This document shows positions 1-20,388 of a stretch of 64,000 nt of DNA, piece by piece. A program made the translations under genes and the position numbers. Below the pieces are notes generated by a model. That model was not told where the DNA came from, did no database searches, and worked only from the letters and a program-made list of their open reading frames with translations. The number at the start of each line of letters is the position of its first letter. The stretch's first letter is position 1. This stretch comes from Membranipora membranacea (Eukaryota; Bryozoa; Gymnolaemata; Cheilostomatida; Membraniporidae): assembly GCA_914767715.1 (NCBI GenBank), contig OU612074.1, forward strand, positions 18,586,062 to 18,650,061. Reading direction: 5' to 3'.

Positions 1-7466
<7,466 letters not shown>

Positions 7467-7654
7467 AATTTATAGTTAAGCTGCAAGCTCATGAAATCAT
7501 CTCCTTTCTGCCCCTTTTTAAATATCAATATCAACTCTCCACTCAAAATCAAGTATAAATAAGTATTTCATAGAAAAAAACAAAGCATTCAAAGCCTATA
7601 AAAATGATAAGCGCACTAAGTAGAAGAAAATATTATAATATATTATCATATAAG

Positions 7655-7860
7655 CGGCAACATCTATTGCAATTTTCAACCTCAAAATCCGATCAATTTG
7701 ATTGAGTTGTCAATGATAACACCAATGCTACTACACAGTGTTGTAACGTTACCCAAAATGCTTATTCTTCGTATTCTGTCCTGCCTAAGTTTATTATTAA
7801 GTTTATGGGTGAAGTTAACAGGCATTAAATTATTCTTCCTGCCTCCCAAACTGAAAGGTG
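7655..7860 (+). repeat. dispersed repeat, copy 1
   Basis: The stretch containing ...CAAATCCGAT(C)AA..., ...AACACCAAT..., ...GTTTATTATTAAGT... is recognisably homologous, in the same order and orientation, to 29925-30180. Both are diverged. No terminal repeats or coding frame were identified, so the class is unknown. Confidence 0.5.
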
Positions 7861-8659
7861 TCAAATACTTTTGCCTGGTGATTTCTCAAGCTTATCTACC
7901 AAATAAGAATAAGTCAACAAAATTTTAAAGCTTGCTCATTGGTCACATTCACTTTGTTGTGTTTGTGTTGTACATGTGTATTTGTATTTTGATATATTTT
8001 TGTACAGTGAGAATCTATTGTTGAATGCTATCACTGTGCAATTAAAGCTGACTCTCAGAGAGGCGGTGTATACTGCTGAACCACCTGTCCTTACTACTCA
8101 GGACTCAGGACTCAACTTAAGACTCAAGCGGATAAAGACAATCACTTCCATTAGTAAAACAACTGGATCATTGTTTTAATAGGCCTATCTTGATCTTTGC
8201 CTTATAGCTTATTATGCACAAATATTACTCACATTTGATGGCATTCATTACCAGGAAATTCAAACATTATACCCGCAAAATACTTGATGATCAAAACTTG
8301 ACAGCTTCAACACTTGTACACAATTCATGTTATATAAGTTGTGACACAAGCTATTTCTAAAGCATGACTCAATATTTATGTTGGCTATGTAAACTAAATA
8401 AAGCAAAATAGAATATATTCTTACCAAAATTGTGTGATTTAATATGCAGTTAAATGGGCCTCTCTGAATCAACAAACTAGACCAACCTTGCTGTTTTATA
8501 TTTTAAAAAAATACAAATTGTAAACACACAAAAAATATTAATAAATCAGAATAAGTTCCTGGCTATTTCATCAACTTTTGGATATTCATAACATAGTGGG
8601 TGTTGTGTAAGAAACATCTCATGAATTATCTCATGGTGAAGGCCTGATCTGGATGAACC

Positions 8660-9003
8660 CAGCAAGCAAGTCACCAATATCAACCTCATATTGACGTCAA
8701 TATTTGGGTGATTTTGGGACTTTAGTTGTCAACGTCAAACTGAAATCTTGACATAAGTTGTTAGTATCGGGTCACTCCTGATTAGATATCAACATCAGCG
8801 CCGGACATCAAAGTGACGTCAATTTGGCGTCAGCATCTTGGCATAAGTTTTCAGTATTTGGGCCTCTTTACACGAGATAGTAACATCGACGTCAGACATC
8901 AAGCTGACATCAATTTGATAGTGGCCTCTTGACATAAGCATTCAGTATCAGGGCGAGTCTAGACTTGAGATCAACATCAGTGTCTGACATCAAACTGATA
9001 TCG
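8660..9003. repeat. imperfect ~91-bp tandem repeat
   Basis: About 3.5 copies of a unit with recurring words GACATCAA, TGACRTCAATTTG, CTTGACATAAG and TTCAGTAT. GACATCAA starts at 8804, 8895 and 8986, exactly 91 bp apart; the first unit is shorter. Non-coding. Confidence 0.7.
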
Positions 9004-11282
9004 TTAGGGAGGAGACTCACATCGAAAACTAAGTCCTATTTATGTAGTTTTGAAACATGGGTTGAACTTGGAGTTATGCTTCCACAGCTCTATCTTGCCT
9101 ATGATGGGATTACAATTTTAAGGATTTTCAAAGTCAACAAACCATTATCAATGATGTTCAGGCTACTTATTTTTATACACCACATGACTAAATATTGTCG
9201 CAAGAGATATCTGATCGAACTTAGTATCATTGCAAAAAATTTGCAGATGGTATGGTGTAGTGCGCCTGCAGTAAAACAAATATAAGGAGTTCTGAGATTC
9301 AGATACTATCCTGGCCCATAAATAACATAATGTGATGACCGGCCTTGCTCAGACCTTATGTAATTGAAAGAAATAAATAGATTTAGACAACGGGAAACTG
9401 CCATAGCTACCGGACGTAATATTTCAAACATGCAATATGACTGCTTCCAGTGCAATCAGCAATTTAAGCTCTATCAATAGGTGATAAACCCGCAGGTTTA
9501 CTGACTTTGCCAATTACTGTTGGAGAATCCTGCATTGACAGTATTTATTTGTTGGGCTGACATTGTATGCGTAGGTCAGACATGCTCACTTAACTCTGGT
9601 TTGCCATATCTCGCTCAAAATACTTTTGACTCGCCAATTCTAGTGCATACAAGAGGAAAATCTTTGGACAAATCAAACTTAGATGATTCGTCAGTTAGTC
9701 GAAGCAAGTAGTTCCCTAGTTGCAGACATAGTGCTACATTTAGTCGATCTAGTTTTGGAAAGATTTCAATTCTTAGTTTCGCTGATATTGAATTGGTTAG
9801 GTGTGTAGGATACAAAGACTTCAAAATAATGAGCTTATAATTTATATGTCCATGTTAAAAGATTAATTTGGCTTCATAATTAGCAAAGGAATATTGAAGA
9901 CAATAGATTCAGATTCAGTTTGTTTGGTAATTTTGTCAAAGACAAGTTACAATGCGTTGACCGAAAAACATTTGAGTCTGTATTGTTTTTTTTGCGAGCT
10001 ACGCGCCACAGGTAGATAATGTTTCGTATTGATGACAGGATATGGTAGAGCTTGTCAATTTTGTTATCCAGCGAAATTAAGCACCAGCAGATTCGGGCAC
10101 AGAGCATCCAGATATCATGTTTTGTTATATTTAAATAATAGTTGATCTAAATTGATCCCAAGCAGACCTATTTGTATGGCACTTGCGGTCAGGTTTTTAA
10201 ACGACTAGCATCCACATGGAATCCTCGCAGATGTTTGTTCTACCATTTCTAATGTGCTTGTTTTTCTTTCAAAAGAATACATCAAGCACCTGTATCATTA
10301 AAATCAAGATATGCAAAGAATACCCTACAGCAATTTGCTGTTTTTTTTTAACACTTTTATTGGCAGTCTATTTCATTCCAGTAGCGGAGGGTTTTCCGAA
10401 TAGTCCCGATAGTAAAAAAAAAGGACAAGGAAAAAAGCAACTTGAGAATGAAGATAAGTTAAAATTAAAATAGAATATTGCATAGCTACTTTCTTTGAGA
10501 AGAAAAATAAAAAAAAACGGAAACTCTACCCCCCCTCCGGTGAAAAAGCTGCCATAATTATTTTAGTTCTCATAAAAGTTGTCAGAGTAGTAGTGCCAGA
10601 ATTCATGCTTGTTCACAGTTCAGTGATGATAGTTTTTGATTGGCGATGCTATAGGCTGGATCTCCAGTTGATAATCCATTCTCCATGTTTATTCACTTAG
10701 GCAAATGTAGTATCTTTCATTGGTAATGGCTCTATTGAATTTGTAGTAGACATTTATTTCTTCTAATTACAGCTACCAGCTACAGCAATTAAAAATCCAT
10801 AATGCATCAGACAGTCAGCCCAAATGTGTCAATGTATAATAAACAAAATTAATCTGAATACTAAACAAGCTAAGGATAATGTCGGCAGATCTTACTTTGG
10901 GAATCTTTAATTTCTACCACATAAAAATCTTCAAATTAATTTGGCGAACTTAATCTCAATCCACAGCATCAAATTGAGTGTATTTTATGGACGCACAGAA
11001 GATTATGTTACTATATCATCTACAGAACACCTTGCTGATACATGCCAGCCTGCTCTTAACACTAATCTAATCTATGACCTACGTGATGGTGATCATTTTG
11101 GAGCCCAGATAGAAAACAAACAGCACTGTAAACAACTATTTGTTTCATTAGATGTTTATTAACCTTTTATTTACATTTCCCAGAAAACAGCAAAACAGCT
11201 ATACAGCGGGATGGCCCTGTTATGCTAGCCTTGTTTTTGGGTTTCATTGTCTGCGTGAAAGAACTCTCAAATATTGTGACAC

Positions 11283-11711
11283 TGTCGGATCGAGAAAGAT
11301 CACGACAGTTCACTGGTGGCAGAGTTCATTATATGTTTATAATACTGAATGCAGTTTTTCGGCAGTTTGATGATTTTATTACGGAACTACACCCTGGGGC
11401 AAATGCCCCAGGCAACTGATAAATTGCAACGCCAAGTTGTAACTGAATCTTCAGATCAAAAACCACTGTTCTTTATACTGACTTGTATAAATAGGTCGTA
11501 AAAATAGAAACAGGTGGGATGATACGTCATTATTTTGATGGCCAACCTCCGCATTTAGATGGTAATTAAATGTGCAAAAAATGGAAGTAAATGCGGAAGA
11601 TTATAACAATTAATCAGATTAAGACCATGGCAACCATGACAGTGCAATATACAGTGCCTAACTTCATGTAGAGTCATGCACCTAGGCGTGTCACATACAG
11701 TGTATGTGACA
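11283..11711 (-). repeat. LTR (3' LTR in element orientation)
   Basis: 429 bp, TGT...ACA on the plus strand. Near its right edge is the palindromic block TGTCACATACAGTGTATGTGACA. Minus-strand TATA-like words (GTATAAAG) are present in the middle. Confidence 0.85.
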
Positions 11712-12719
11712 CATGCACCCCCCTGGTTGCGATCGTCCTCGATCGCTTTAACTGGTTCAAAAAACATTATAGCTTATGTCACACAAGGATAATCATTGCA
11801 ATATAAAATTTAAAACCTCAAAATCTCCTGAAATACAAACAAATCAAAAATGTCATGCATAAAAGACGGTCATAACAAAATCATGACATTCCCTTCCAAG
11901 GCTGAAGAACCTTAACAACTGCTTCAGGTCCATTAACAAAAAAAATATATCCCACTTTCCTCTCAACTCTAGATCTAAGAACCTAAGCTTTGCTTAGATT
12001 ACAGGACAGACGAAGGTATAAAATTCATGAAATATTATAATGCTGCTTTCCTGCACAACTATCATTAAAAAATCGGCATCGCAGGAAATTCAAACGATAA
12101 ATATATAAATTGCATGATCAAGGTTGTGTCGATGGTAATAATATCAAATAATTCATTACATCCTAACTAATACAGTGACCATATTATTTTGTGCTGATCC
12201 TTGCACTAATACTGCTGCTATATTGAGATCAGTTACCAGTTGGTTGTAGTCAGCTGCATTCCATAATCTTTTATTCTTAGCGGATCTTAGGTTACGGTTG
12301 CCTAATGTTTTTATTGAAGTTTTTCTATTTTTTTGAGTTACAGTGTTCACACCACCAGAGTAGTTTGTCTGCTGTTGTAGACTGAGACTGAATAGAACTG
12401 GTTGAATAAAATCAGGAAATTGCAGAGGTACCTTGTCAGTTGGTGAATCATGAGCAGAAGATCAAATGTCATCACTAGTATATCAGCTTCCATATGTTTT
12501 GTCTCTACATCATCTAAAAAGTCCGTCTCCATTTCTCCTTATAGTAATGTAGACGATGTAGACACATATGGTTCCATTATATTGCTTGCATTTGATCATC
12601 TACTCCAAAGACATTTTCCTCCAAGTCCACAATCTCCATCCTCTTTCTTGTATATTCAACGCTATCAGTCTCATCATCTGAAGGTGTGAAGTTCTCTCCT
12701 CACTCGGTTGGGCACCAAT
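11712..12719 (-). other. internal region of the short LTR element
   Basis: About 1 kb between the LTRs. Short minus-strand frames (for example 12347-12532 and 12156-12350, which read DVETKHMEADILVM and DYNQLVTDLNIAA) may be remnants of a gag-like frame, but I cannot assign them. No RT, protease or integrase motif is present. Confidence 0.5.
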
Positions 12720-13148
12720 TGTCGGATCGAGAAAGATCACGACAGTTCACTGGTGGCAGAGTTCATTATATGTTTATAATACTGAATGCAGTTTTTCGGC
12801 AGTTTGATGATTTTATTACGGAACTACACCCTGGGGCAAATGCCCCAGGCAACTGATAAATTGCAACGCCAAGTTGTAACTGAATCTTCAGATCAAAAAC
12901 CACTGTTCTTTATACTGACTTGTATAAATAGGTCGTAAAAATAGAAACAGGTGGGATGATACGTCATTATTTTGATGGCCAACCTCCGCATTTAGATGGT
13001 AATTAAATGTGCAAAAAATGGAAGTAAATGCGGAAGATTATAACAATTAATCAGATTAAGACCATGGCAACCATGACAGTGCAATATACAGTGCCTAACT
13101 TCATGTAGAGTCAAGCACCTAGGCGTGTCACATACAGTGTATGTGACA
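12720..13148 (-). repeat. LTR (5' LTR in element orientation)
   Basis: Nearly identical to 11283-11711; followed on the minus strand by the primer-binding site at 12703-12717. Confidence 0.85.
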
Positions 13149-13773
13149 ACACTATCAAGCTCTATTTTTTAGCTTTTTCTATAATATTTTTGCTGAATCA
13201 TGAATCCTGGTACAGTAACAACAACCACCAAATATGACTTTCTCACTAAGAACTTCAGTGTTCAATTAACACATTAAGCTGTCATTAAATTTTTATGCTT
13301 ATATCTAGTGCTAGTCATATCAAACCAAGCACCCAAGGATAACCACAAGTCCACTGACCACTGGGGATTGTTGGATCCTCAGGTTTGCTCCTACCTGCCT
13401 ACAATTTGATTGCAAATTGGCGCACACATTGTGGCCTAGCCACTTAGGCATCCCTATCCCGCCACCCTTTCTTCGGAATGCGGTGAGTGATGAAACCTTG
13501 AGATTTAAACAATTTTTTTTAACCAACTACTGCCAACGTATATCAGATACTTCAGAGGTTTGTCTCCATATCCGCCGACATATATTAATCCTTGATCATA
13601 TTTGATGTTCACACCTTATATGATGATTATACCCATCATTTCATGTACTTCACATCAAAAAACTAGTTCTTAATAAATTACAAAAAACCTTGACCTAGGC
13701 TATTGAAAGTTCAAGTAAAAGCTTTAAAATTAAATGCGGTAAATCATCAAGAAAAACCTTTCAAAAAGAATGG
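13149..13773. other. gene-free interval
   Basis: No coding or structural feature that I can support. Confidence 0.4.
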
Positions 13774-14790
13774 ATGACACCTGAGCTATTCCATTTGACT
13801 GAAAAGCACACTGAACTACATGACAAATCAAAACATCAGCCTTTTACCAAAAGTGTGCAAGTATTTAGTCAGGTACAGGGGTCCGCCCGAGAGTTTGATA
13901 GATTGATGACAGAGGTGAAGAAGTGGAAAGATGGTGAAGTTCCACCAGAGCCTGCTATTACTCACGATAGACTTTTGAAAACTGCATCTGCTATGAGGGC
14001 AAGAGTGATGTACATTAGGCCCCATAGGCTTGCTATTCACTGCCAGGCGATTAGTGCCACAGGAGTTGTGGGTTTAAGTCCAATTGGGGGAGCTTTCAAG
14101 GTTGATCGTTCCACCCCTTAGCACCCTCGGGTGTATACCTCTCCTACACACATTATAAACACATTTATGTCTTAGTTTTACTTTGTTACCTGGTCCAGCA
14201 AGTATAATTTGAGGAAATGTAGCAGATCCCATTTAAAATGCTAGCGTCTCGAGATAGTCTTTTGGCCAGGATTAAACCTAGCTTAATTATCTGTATTAAT
14301 TTATATTTTCACCTACAGTCAGTGTTCATTGATAACTGTTTTAACCTATGTTAACCCTGTCAGAGCTGAGCTCCTTAGTGATCCGAAAAAGAAACTATAT
14401 AATGCTACCAATATCAAAAAGTCGCCACAAACTTATATCTTATAGGCTACCATGTTAAATGGTAGTCTGCATAGACATTCGTATTTCACCAGAAACCGGT
14501 ATAGATATGTGATCAATTTACTCAGTAACGAGGTAAATGAAGCCCATTAGAGAACAGATACCAAACCTCACAAGTAGCTTAAGCCTAAGATCAGGCAAGA
14601 GAATAAGAACAAAGCTCCCTCTCATGAGAAAGAGAGGCATAAATCAGGGGAGAAAACTGGTCATAAAACTCCTCTCAAGACCCTACACAATAATATTACT
14701 AGTATGTGCTGCTAAACTACATACAAGCCCGAATCTTAGCTAATAAAAGTTTGATGCTAGCTAACATTAAGTTACCCTGAAACAAGCTAA
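13774..14790 (+). pseudogene. partial, decayed duplicate of the SKA3-like gene at 38779
   Basis: 13855-13985 is homologous to exon 1 of the gene at 38779 (FSQVQGSAREFDRLMTE... then DRLLKTASAMR). 13986-14345 matches its intron 1, and 14462-14790 matches the region around its exon 3 (MRKRGINQG frame shifted; nucleotides clearly alike up to GTATGTGCTGCTA). Exon 1 is open here and has a GC donor (AGG/GCAAGA) instead of GT. Exon 2 is missing: the bases between 14346 and 14450 do not resemble it. The exon-3 part has in-frame stops (for example CCCATTAGAG). The copy has only one unit of the 24-bp repeat that is expanded in the other copy. It is a broken segmental duplicate. Confidence 0.7.
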
Positions 14791-17700
14791 TTACTTCGCG
14801 GACGGGTCTATGACAATTCTTTGCTTGCAACATAATAGAAATTTAGGATTTAACACTAATTCAAAGGTTGTATGCACAGAATTAAACTTTTCGCATAGAA
14901 TGGAAACATTAGCATAACCCTATCCAATTAAAACACTCAACACAGTGGCCAATGTGAGGAACGAAATTGGTTGTACCTCGTGCATATACTTCAAGAAGAG
15001 TATATGTTGTGAGGAACGGAATTGGTACTAGCCTGTACTAAAGTATATGTTGTGTACTATTAGTATGTGTAGTTGTTCTATAACCGTCCTACTTTTAAAC
15101 TTGGTTCTACTTTCTAGTAAGGGTTCTAAATCTTGCACTCAGGACACTTCTAAATGTCACTTTATTGTTGTGTTATTTATTTGTAGTTCTAATGTGGAGA
15201 AGCCTCCCTTTGTGCACTGAAGAAAGACAAGATCGCTCAAATCTATTAAAACGTGGTTCCAATTGGTAATGCTAGCACTCTGGTGAGTATGAGGTATTCA
15301 GCTTATTAATTTCTAGTGACGAACAGCTGGTTCCCACTACTCTACAAAGTAATTTACTAGGGGCTGTTATTGAGCTTGACCTTTTCTTAGCTTCACTAGA
15401 AGTTGCCTTCAAGCTGTTTAAAGAAAGGTTCCTGCCGATAACCTGCTAAGAGGGACTGCACATGTGCGATTGTTTACAGCTTAGCGAGAGAAAACTGTTT
15501 GTTTAGTTCCGCCCCTTTTATAGTAAGCGGCTTATAATTATACGCTACACCGCTTCTCGCAGCAGATTATACAAGGGCAATGTTTGCCAGCGAGAGAATA
15601 GTCTCATTGGTTAATTAGCAGTATCCAGTGACACGTTTATGACGAGAATCATTAAAAGGCTTTGTTTATGAAATATCATCGGCTGAAAGCTAACCTTATG
15701 GTTATATCGCAGCTTGTAAACACGCTTTGTGTCTGCAGTGAAAAATGAGGAGATAATGAGCGAAGCTAGAATTTCAAGCTCTATTTTATTTTTACTAGCT
15801 CTAGTTTTCTAGCTGGTCTGTGGACCGCTTTAGACCCCTCTTTTGTTCTATTAGTAAAACTCTTGATGAGTTTTGATACAATGCTCTTGCACCACAAAGT
15901 CAATATTATCTTTAGATATTAGTACGACACGGACACAATCACTATTTATGGATGTGTTCAGGTGCGTTTGATATTTTTGTTATTCAACTTAGGGGACTGA
16001 TTCTAATTATGAGCACCTACTTGATCTCTGTATAGTGCCTGGAAGCTCAATCAGGTAATCAAAGCGGTGTATCAGTATCACAGGCCTCTTAGCCAAATTA
16101 AATTAGGTAAAGACTCTAACCTGATTTCTAGTGAAGGAAAGAGGTATCAGTCTGTGGTCACTCTAAAATTGATGTTCAAATTCTATATTCAATGTTGAAT
16201 ATACGTTTCACAGATTAGACGTATCTTATCTTAAATCGGTAGCGTCCTACTTCTTTAAAACACAAGAATCTAATCCTAAACTGTTATTCCGAAACATAAT
16301 CTATTTAACCTCCAAGCAGATATGACTACTACTTATTTCAGTCCTGCTTTAACAGTAGTTCAAAATGATACTTATCTATGATTCAAACTTGATATGAGCA
16401 GAGCACGCGAATTACCTGCGTTTGACTGTGGGTCGCAATAATTTCCGACTTGATATGAACACAGCACGCGAATTACCTGCGTTTAACTGTGGGTCATAAT
16501 GATTTCCGACTTGATGTGAGCACAGACGCGAATTACCTGCATTTAACTGTGGGTCACAATGATTTACGAATTGATATGATCACAGACGCAAACTACCTGT
16601 GTTTAACTGTGGGTCACAATGAATAAACCTCCTAAATTTAATTTTTAATCTTGTTTCAGAGTGTTGTTATAGTAACGATTAATCACGACTTACTTCAGTT
16701 GATTGCAAAATTGTCTTATGAACTCTTAGTGAATTTGACCTAACGTCTGAGTACCTGACGAACTGTTCCGAATTAGTTCACTAATTACTATATGCATAGA
16801 ACTCAACTACAACAGTTTATTCACTAAAGTTATTTGTCTAAAGGTTTATTGTCGTGATACTTAAAAAAAATGATAATGTAATTCAAATGATACTCACAGT
16901 ATATTGGTCCTTAGACTCCACTTTAGTTTTAGCGTTCTAACAAAGATCTCAAAGCTAGTATTTATTAAATCAAAATTTAATATCTTTTACTAGCTATGTG
17001 GAAAGGTGACTGCGCTGCTCAAAGAATTAAACTGTACTGATTTACTGTTCGAAATTTTGGCCTTTATATAGGTGCCGTTTTTGTGCTGACTTTGCTTGTT
17101 GTAGTCTGATTAGCTGTAAGCAGATTAGTGGATTAGTGTCTCTTGTAGCTTTGTTATAGGAAACCGTTCTGTGGTCACGTCACGTGGTATATTGCTGCTG
17201 TTCCTCAGTCTACCTTCTGGAACTTATTGTTCTATTTTTGGGTTGACTTGGTTGTTGTTACTCTACGATTGATTACTTTCGTGTCACCCTGTGATTTCTC
17301 AATACCCTGGAGGTTACTCGGTACTTGGTTCTATGACGTATGTGGAAAACCAAATCACTGCGTCACAGGAATTCTTATTTTCTGACCGGATTAGCATTCT
17401 CCGTTGTCTTTGATGGATCACTTCTGTGTCTCTCTGCTCGTTGTTTGTGCTTGTGATTACTAAATACCATGGAAGTCACTGGGTGCATTTGTTTTCATAT
17501 CTATCTTTACCCTCTGACTTCTGCGGATGGCTAAATATAACTACATATCTCAAGTGCCCATTTTCGGTACTGACACTGATCTGACAATGATCTTATTGGC
17601 TGTCCCCACTAGCATGCAGAATGTAGCCTGGAAAATTGTCTTGTTTACAAAACTGCAAACGGTGAAAAAATGCCTTCATCAGTGTTAATGATTTTGGGCA

Positions 17701-17801
17701 TTTCTAGAAATGCTACTAGGGATTGGCTTTTTCTTGCAATCCCTCTGTTTGGCAAAAGAAAGCGTATTATGCTATGCCAGATATGGAGTTCAATGGGTTA
17801 C
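14791..17801. other. gene-free interval
   Basis: About 3 kb of AT-rich DNA with no exon I can support; it holds only the 61-bp tandem repeat at 16390-16622. Confidence 0.5.
16390..16622. repeat. 61-bp tandem repeat, four copies
   Basis: Units start at 16390, 16451, 16512 and 16572 (61, 61, 60 and a partial ~51 bp). Shared words are TGATATGA, ACGCGAATTACCTGC, TTTAACTGTGGGTC and AATGATTTCC. Non-coding minisatellite. Confidence 0.8.
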
Positions 17802-17911
17802 TGTTGTATTTCTGAGTATATACTCGTTGACTTTTGTATATTCACAACTATGCTTTTAGAGTTAGTCTTTTATTCCAAATTGAACATCTACGTTTCACAG
17901 CTGTTGAATAT
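17802..17911 (-). repeat. Gypsy 3' LTR, second fragment
   Basis: Matches 24936-25045 (TGTTGTATYTCTG... to GTTGAATAT on the plus strand). It ends the Gypsy element. Confidence 0.8.
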
Positions 17912-20388
17912 GTATGTATGTATGTTTATATTTGGTCTCAATCTCTGAGAAATAAAACTGTCTCTGTAGGGTGCTCTGTAAAAATTATTAAAACTGCTGA
18001 TTCTGTAACCATAAATAAAATGATAAGACCATAAAAAAAAACTATTACTTTTGGAAGACACTATTTAGGTATTTGATACATTCTGCTCTAAAACATTTGG
18101 CACGGATCTGCACGCGGAACTTGACTGATTGATATCTGCTTGACGGCAGCTGGTTAAGACGGAGTAGTGGTTCATCTTCGGTGGCAGTCATACGGAGGCT
18201 CTTTACTTTCAGTATATTAGAGTAAAGGTCATCTACGGGTGTGAACGTAAGTTCACCTGATAGGTAACCTGCAGTTCTTATCACAGATTTAAACTTTTTC
18301 TTAGAGTCTGCGCTCAGATGACTATATAGCACGACAAGGTGGTAGGTGATTACTGACTCTATGAAGGACTTGTAGCAGGTCGTTATTAGTTTCTCAGTGA
18401 CACCGAGATGGTATAGCTTGGCGATTATATGTAGCCTTTGGCGAGCTTTCGCTGTAGTTTTCAAGGTGTTCAGAGTAAAATCCAGTTTGTTGGTAATAAT
18501 GGTGCCTAAGTATGTAAATTGTTCTACCTGCTCAATTGAAGTATTGTTTACAAGCAGTTGTGGGTAGCTTGGGTTATCCCTTGCATTGCACATGACCATT
18601 TCTTTTGTTTTCTTTGCATTGAGTATTAGGTCATTATCCGCGCACCATGAGTTGATGGTATTAGTCATTGTTTGAAGTTCAGATGGCTGGTTTTCTGTCA
18701 ACAATTCAATGGTCACAATGTCGTCGGCGTATTTTACTAGTTTGATGTTGCTTGTTGATGGCATATCGACAACATAATAGGAGAATAGCAGTGGGCTGAT
18801 GACGCATCCCTGAGGGCTTCCAGTTGAAGTGCTCAATGATTTTGACGTGTTGAGTGATGTAATAACTCGCTGTGTTCTATTTGTAAGGAAGTTATATAGC
18901 CAGTTGATGATGTTAGGATTGATGTTGAAGCTATCGAGTTTGCTGATTATTGTGGCAGGATTGATGGTGTTAAAAGCACTAGAAAAGTCTATAAAAAGAG
19001 CTCGGACCCGATTTTTAGCATGGCTGTCAAGATGTTCAGTTACCGAGTCGATCAGAGTGATTAGAGCATCTTCAGTAGACCTACCAGACTTATACGCAAA
19101 CTGGGTGGGGTCGTCTAGTAATGGTGAGAGTCGTTTCATAACCAGACGCTCGAGACATTTGCCCACGATGGAGGTGAGGGCTATCGGCCTAAAATCTTTA
19201 GGATCTGATGCCCCTGCACACTTAGGAATAGGTTTGATATTTGCTGTTTTCCAAACTCTAGGCATAACACCTTCCTGAAGTGATCGATTAAAAAGCAGTG
19301 TCAGGGGTTGTGCTAGGGTGGATGCAGCACATTTGAGCATTTTTGCGGTGATGTTGTCTGGACCCGGGCTCTTACACGTTTGTACATTACATAGAGTTGC
19401 ATAAACTTCCTCAAAAGAAAAATCATCAAAAATAGGTTCAAGAGATGGTAAGTCTGGACACTCACTCTGTTTATCAAAACGATTGAAAAAAGCATTCAAT
19501 ACATCAGAATCAAGAGAGCACCCTTTTGAATTATCTTTTAATTTCAAGATTGACTTCAACTGACTCCATGCTAGTCTACTATTACATTGCATTCTAGTCT
19601 CAATGTCTGAGGCATGATTATCCTTTGCCTCTCTTATGGCTTTCTGGACTTGCCCTTTCAATATGCGGTGTTCAGCTGAGTTACTTTGGTAAGCCTGGGT
19701 TCTCTCACCAATCAGCTGGCTGATTCTAGGAGTCATCCACGTTTTGTTGTTGGCTGGTATGACTAATCGTTTGGTTGGTATACATGTTTCCATTGAGAAG
19801 TTCAGGTAGTCTACAAAGGTGTCAGCGGCTTCATTTGCATCAGGAGCAGTAAGCAGTTCATCCCAGTTGGTATCATCTAGACAGCTTAGTAGCTTATTCA
19901 TGTTGTCTTCATTCCATATCTGCTTAGTGACTGTAACAGGCTGACTGACCAATGCCCTGTGTTTATATGTTGGAAGAAGATAGACACATGCATGGTCAGA
20001 GTTTCCTAGCTCTGGGAGCTTGATAGATTTGTAACTGTTCTTGATATTCAGGTAGCATTTATCAAGGATTATGTTACCTCTGGTGGAACAGGTAACTTGC
20101 TGTTTGAAGTGTGGGAGCTGTACATAGGCGCTATTGAAGTCCCCCAGAGCATAGATTGTAGCTGAGGGATTTCCCCTTTCTAATGTTTCTATTGTATCAT
20201 GGATTTTCTTAACAGTCTCCTTGACAACGCCACTAGAGGGCGCGCCAAACAGTGTACAGTATACCATTAACACAATAATGCAGGGGATTCCTTGGCAACC
20301 AGTAGGGTCTTAGTCTGACTGCCATCATCTCCAGGGTGCGCTCTGAATGGGTCGATATGATACTTCCACTGTCGTACCACTTATCATT
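17912..20388 (-). mobile_element. 5'-truncated LINE nested in Gypsy LTR
   Basis: It interrupts the Gypsy 3' LTR with a probable target duplication AATAT (17907-17911 and 20389-20393). On the minus strand it starts inside the endonuclease, contains RT, and ends in a short 3' UTR with a CATA repeat tail (about 17912-17925). Truncation at the 5' end is the usual result of target-primed reverse transcription. Confidence 0.8.
18045..20273 (-). pseudogene. LINE ORF2: endonuclease C-terminus and reverse transcriptase
   Basis: 742 codons are open. The endonuclease end shows ALGDFNSAYV and GNSDHACVYL. RT shows SPGPDNITAKMLK, DFRPIALTSIVGKCLERLV, FIDFSSAFNTI, TGSPQGCVISPLLFS and the catalytic KYADDIV. 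These are typical of the CR1/Jockey group of LINEs (Rex1/L2-like style). Upstream, 20436-20233 continues the endonuclease (MMAVRLRPYWLPR) in another frame, so there is a one-base frameshift near 20285 in addition to the 5' truncation. Confidence 0.85.

Larger units (their letters stand above)
7467..11282. other. gene-free interval with diverged repeats
   Basis: I see no supportable exon here. It contains a dispersed repeat (7655-7860) and a ~91-bp tandem repeat (8660-9003), both listed separately. An 85-codon frame at 10216-10473 with a hydrophobic stretch and a lysine-rich end, followed by AATAAA near 10505, was considered too weak to call. Confidence 0.5.
11283..13148 (-). mobile_element. 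young non-autonomous LTR retrotransposon (1.87 kb)
   Basis: Two 429-bp LTRs (11283-11711 and 12720-13148) differ by one base that I can see (T/A in AGAGTCWAGCACC), so insertion was recent. They start TGT and end ACA. The flanks carry a 4-bp duplication ACAC (11279-11282, 13149-13152). Orientation is minus: next to the right LTR lies a primer-binding site TGGTGCCCAACCGAG (12703-12717 read on the minus strand), and next to the left LTR a polypurine run AGGGGGGTG (11716-11724, minus). The internal region is only about 1 kb, so reverse transcriptase and integrase must come from elsewhere. Confidence 0.85.

Noticed and set aside
10216-10473. 85-codon frame with a hydrophobic stretch and Lys-rich end, AATAAA nearby
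   Set aside because: No splice support, no recognisable family, low-complexity end; could be chance in AT-rich DNA.
14537-14743. 68-codon plus frame as a gene
   Set aside because: It is the decayed exon-3 homologue in the pseudogene segment, read out of its original frame.
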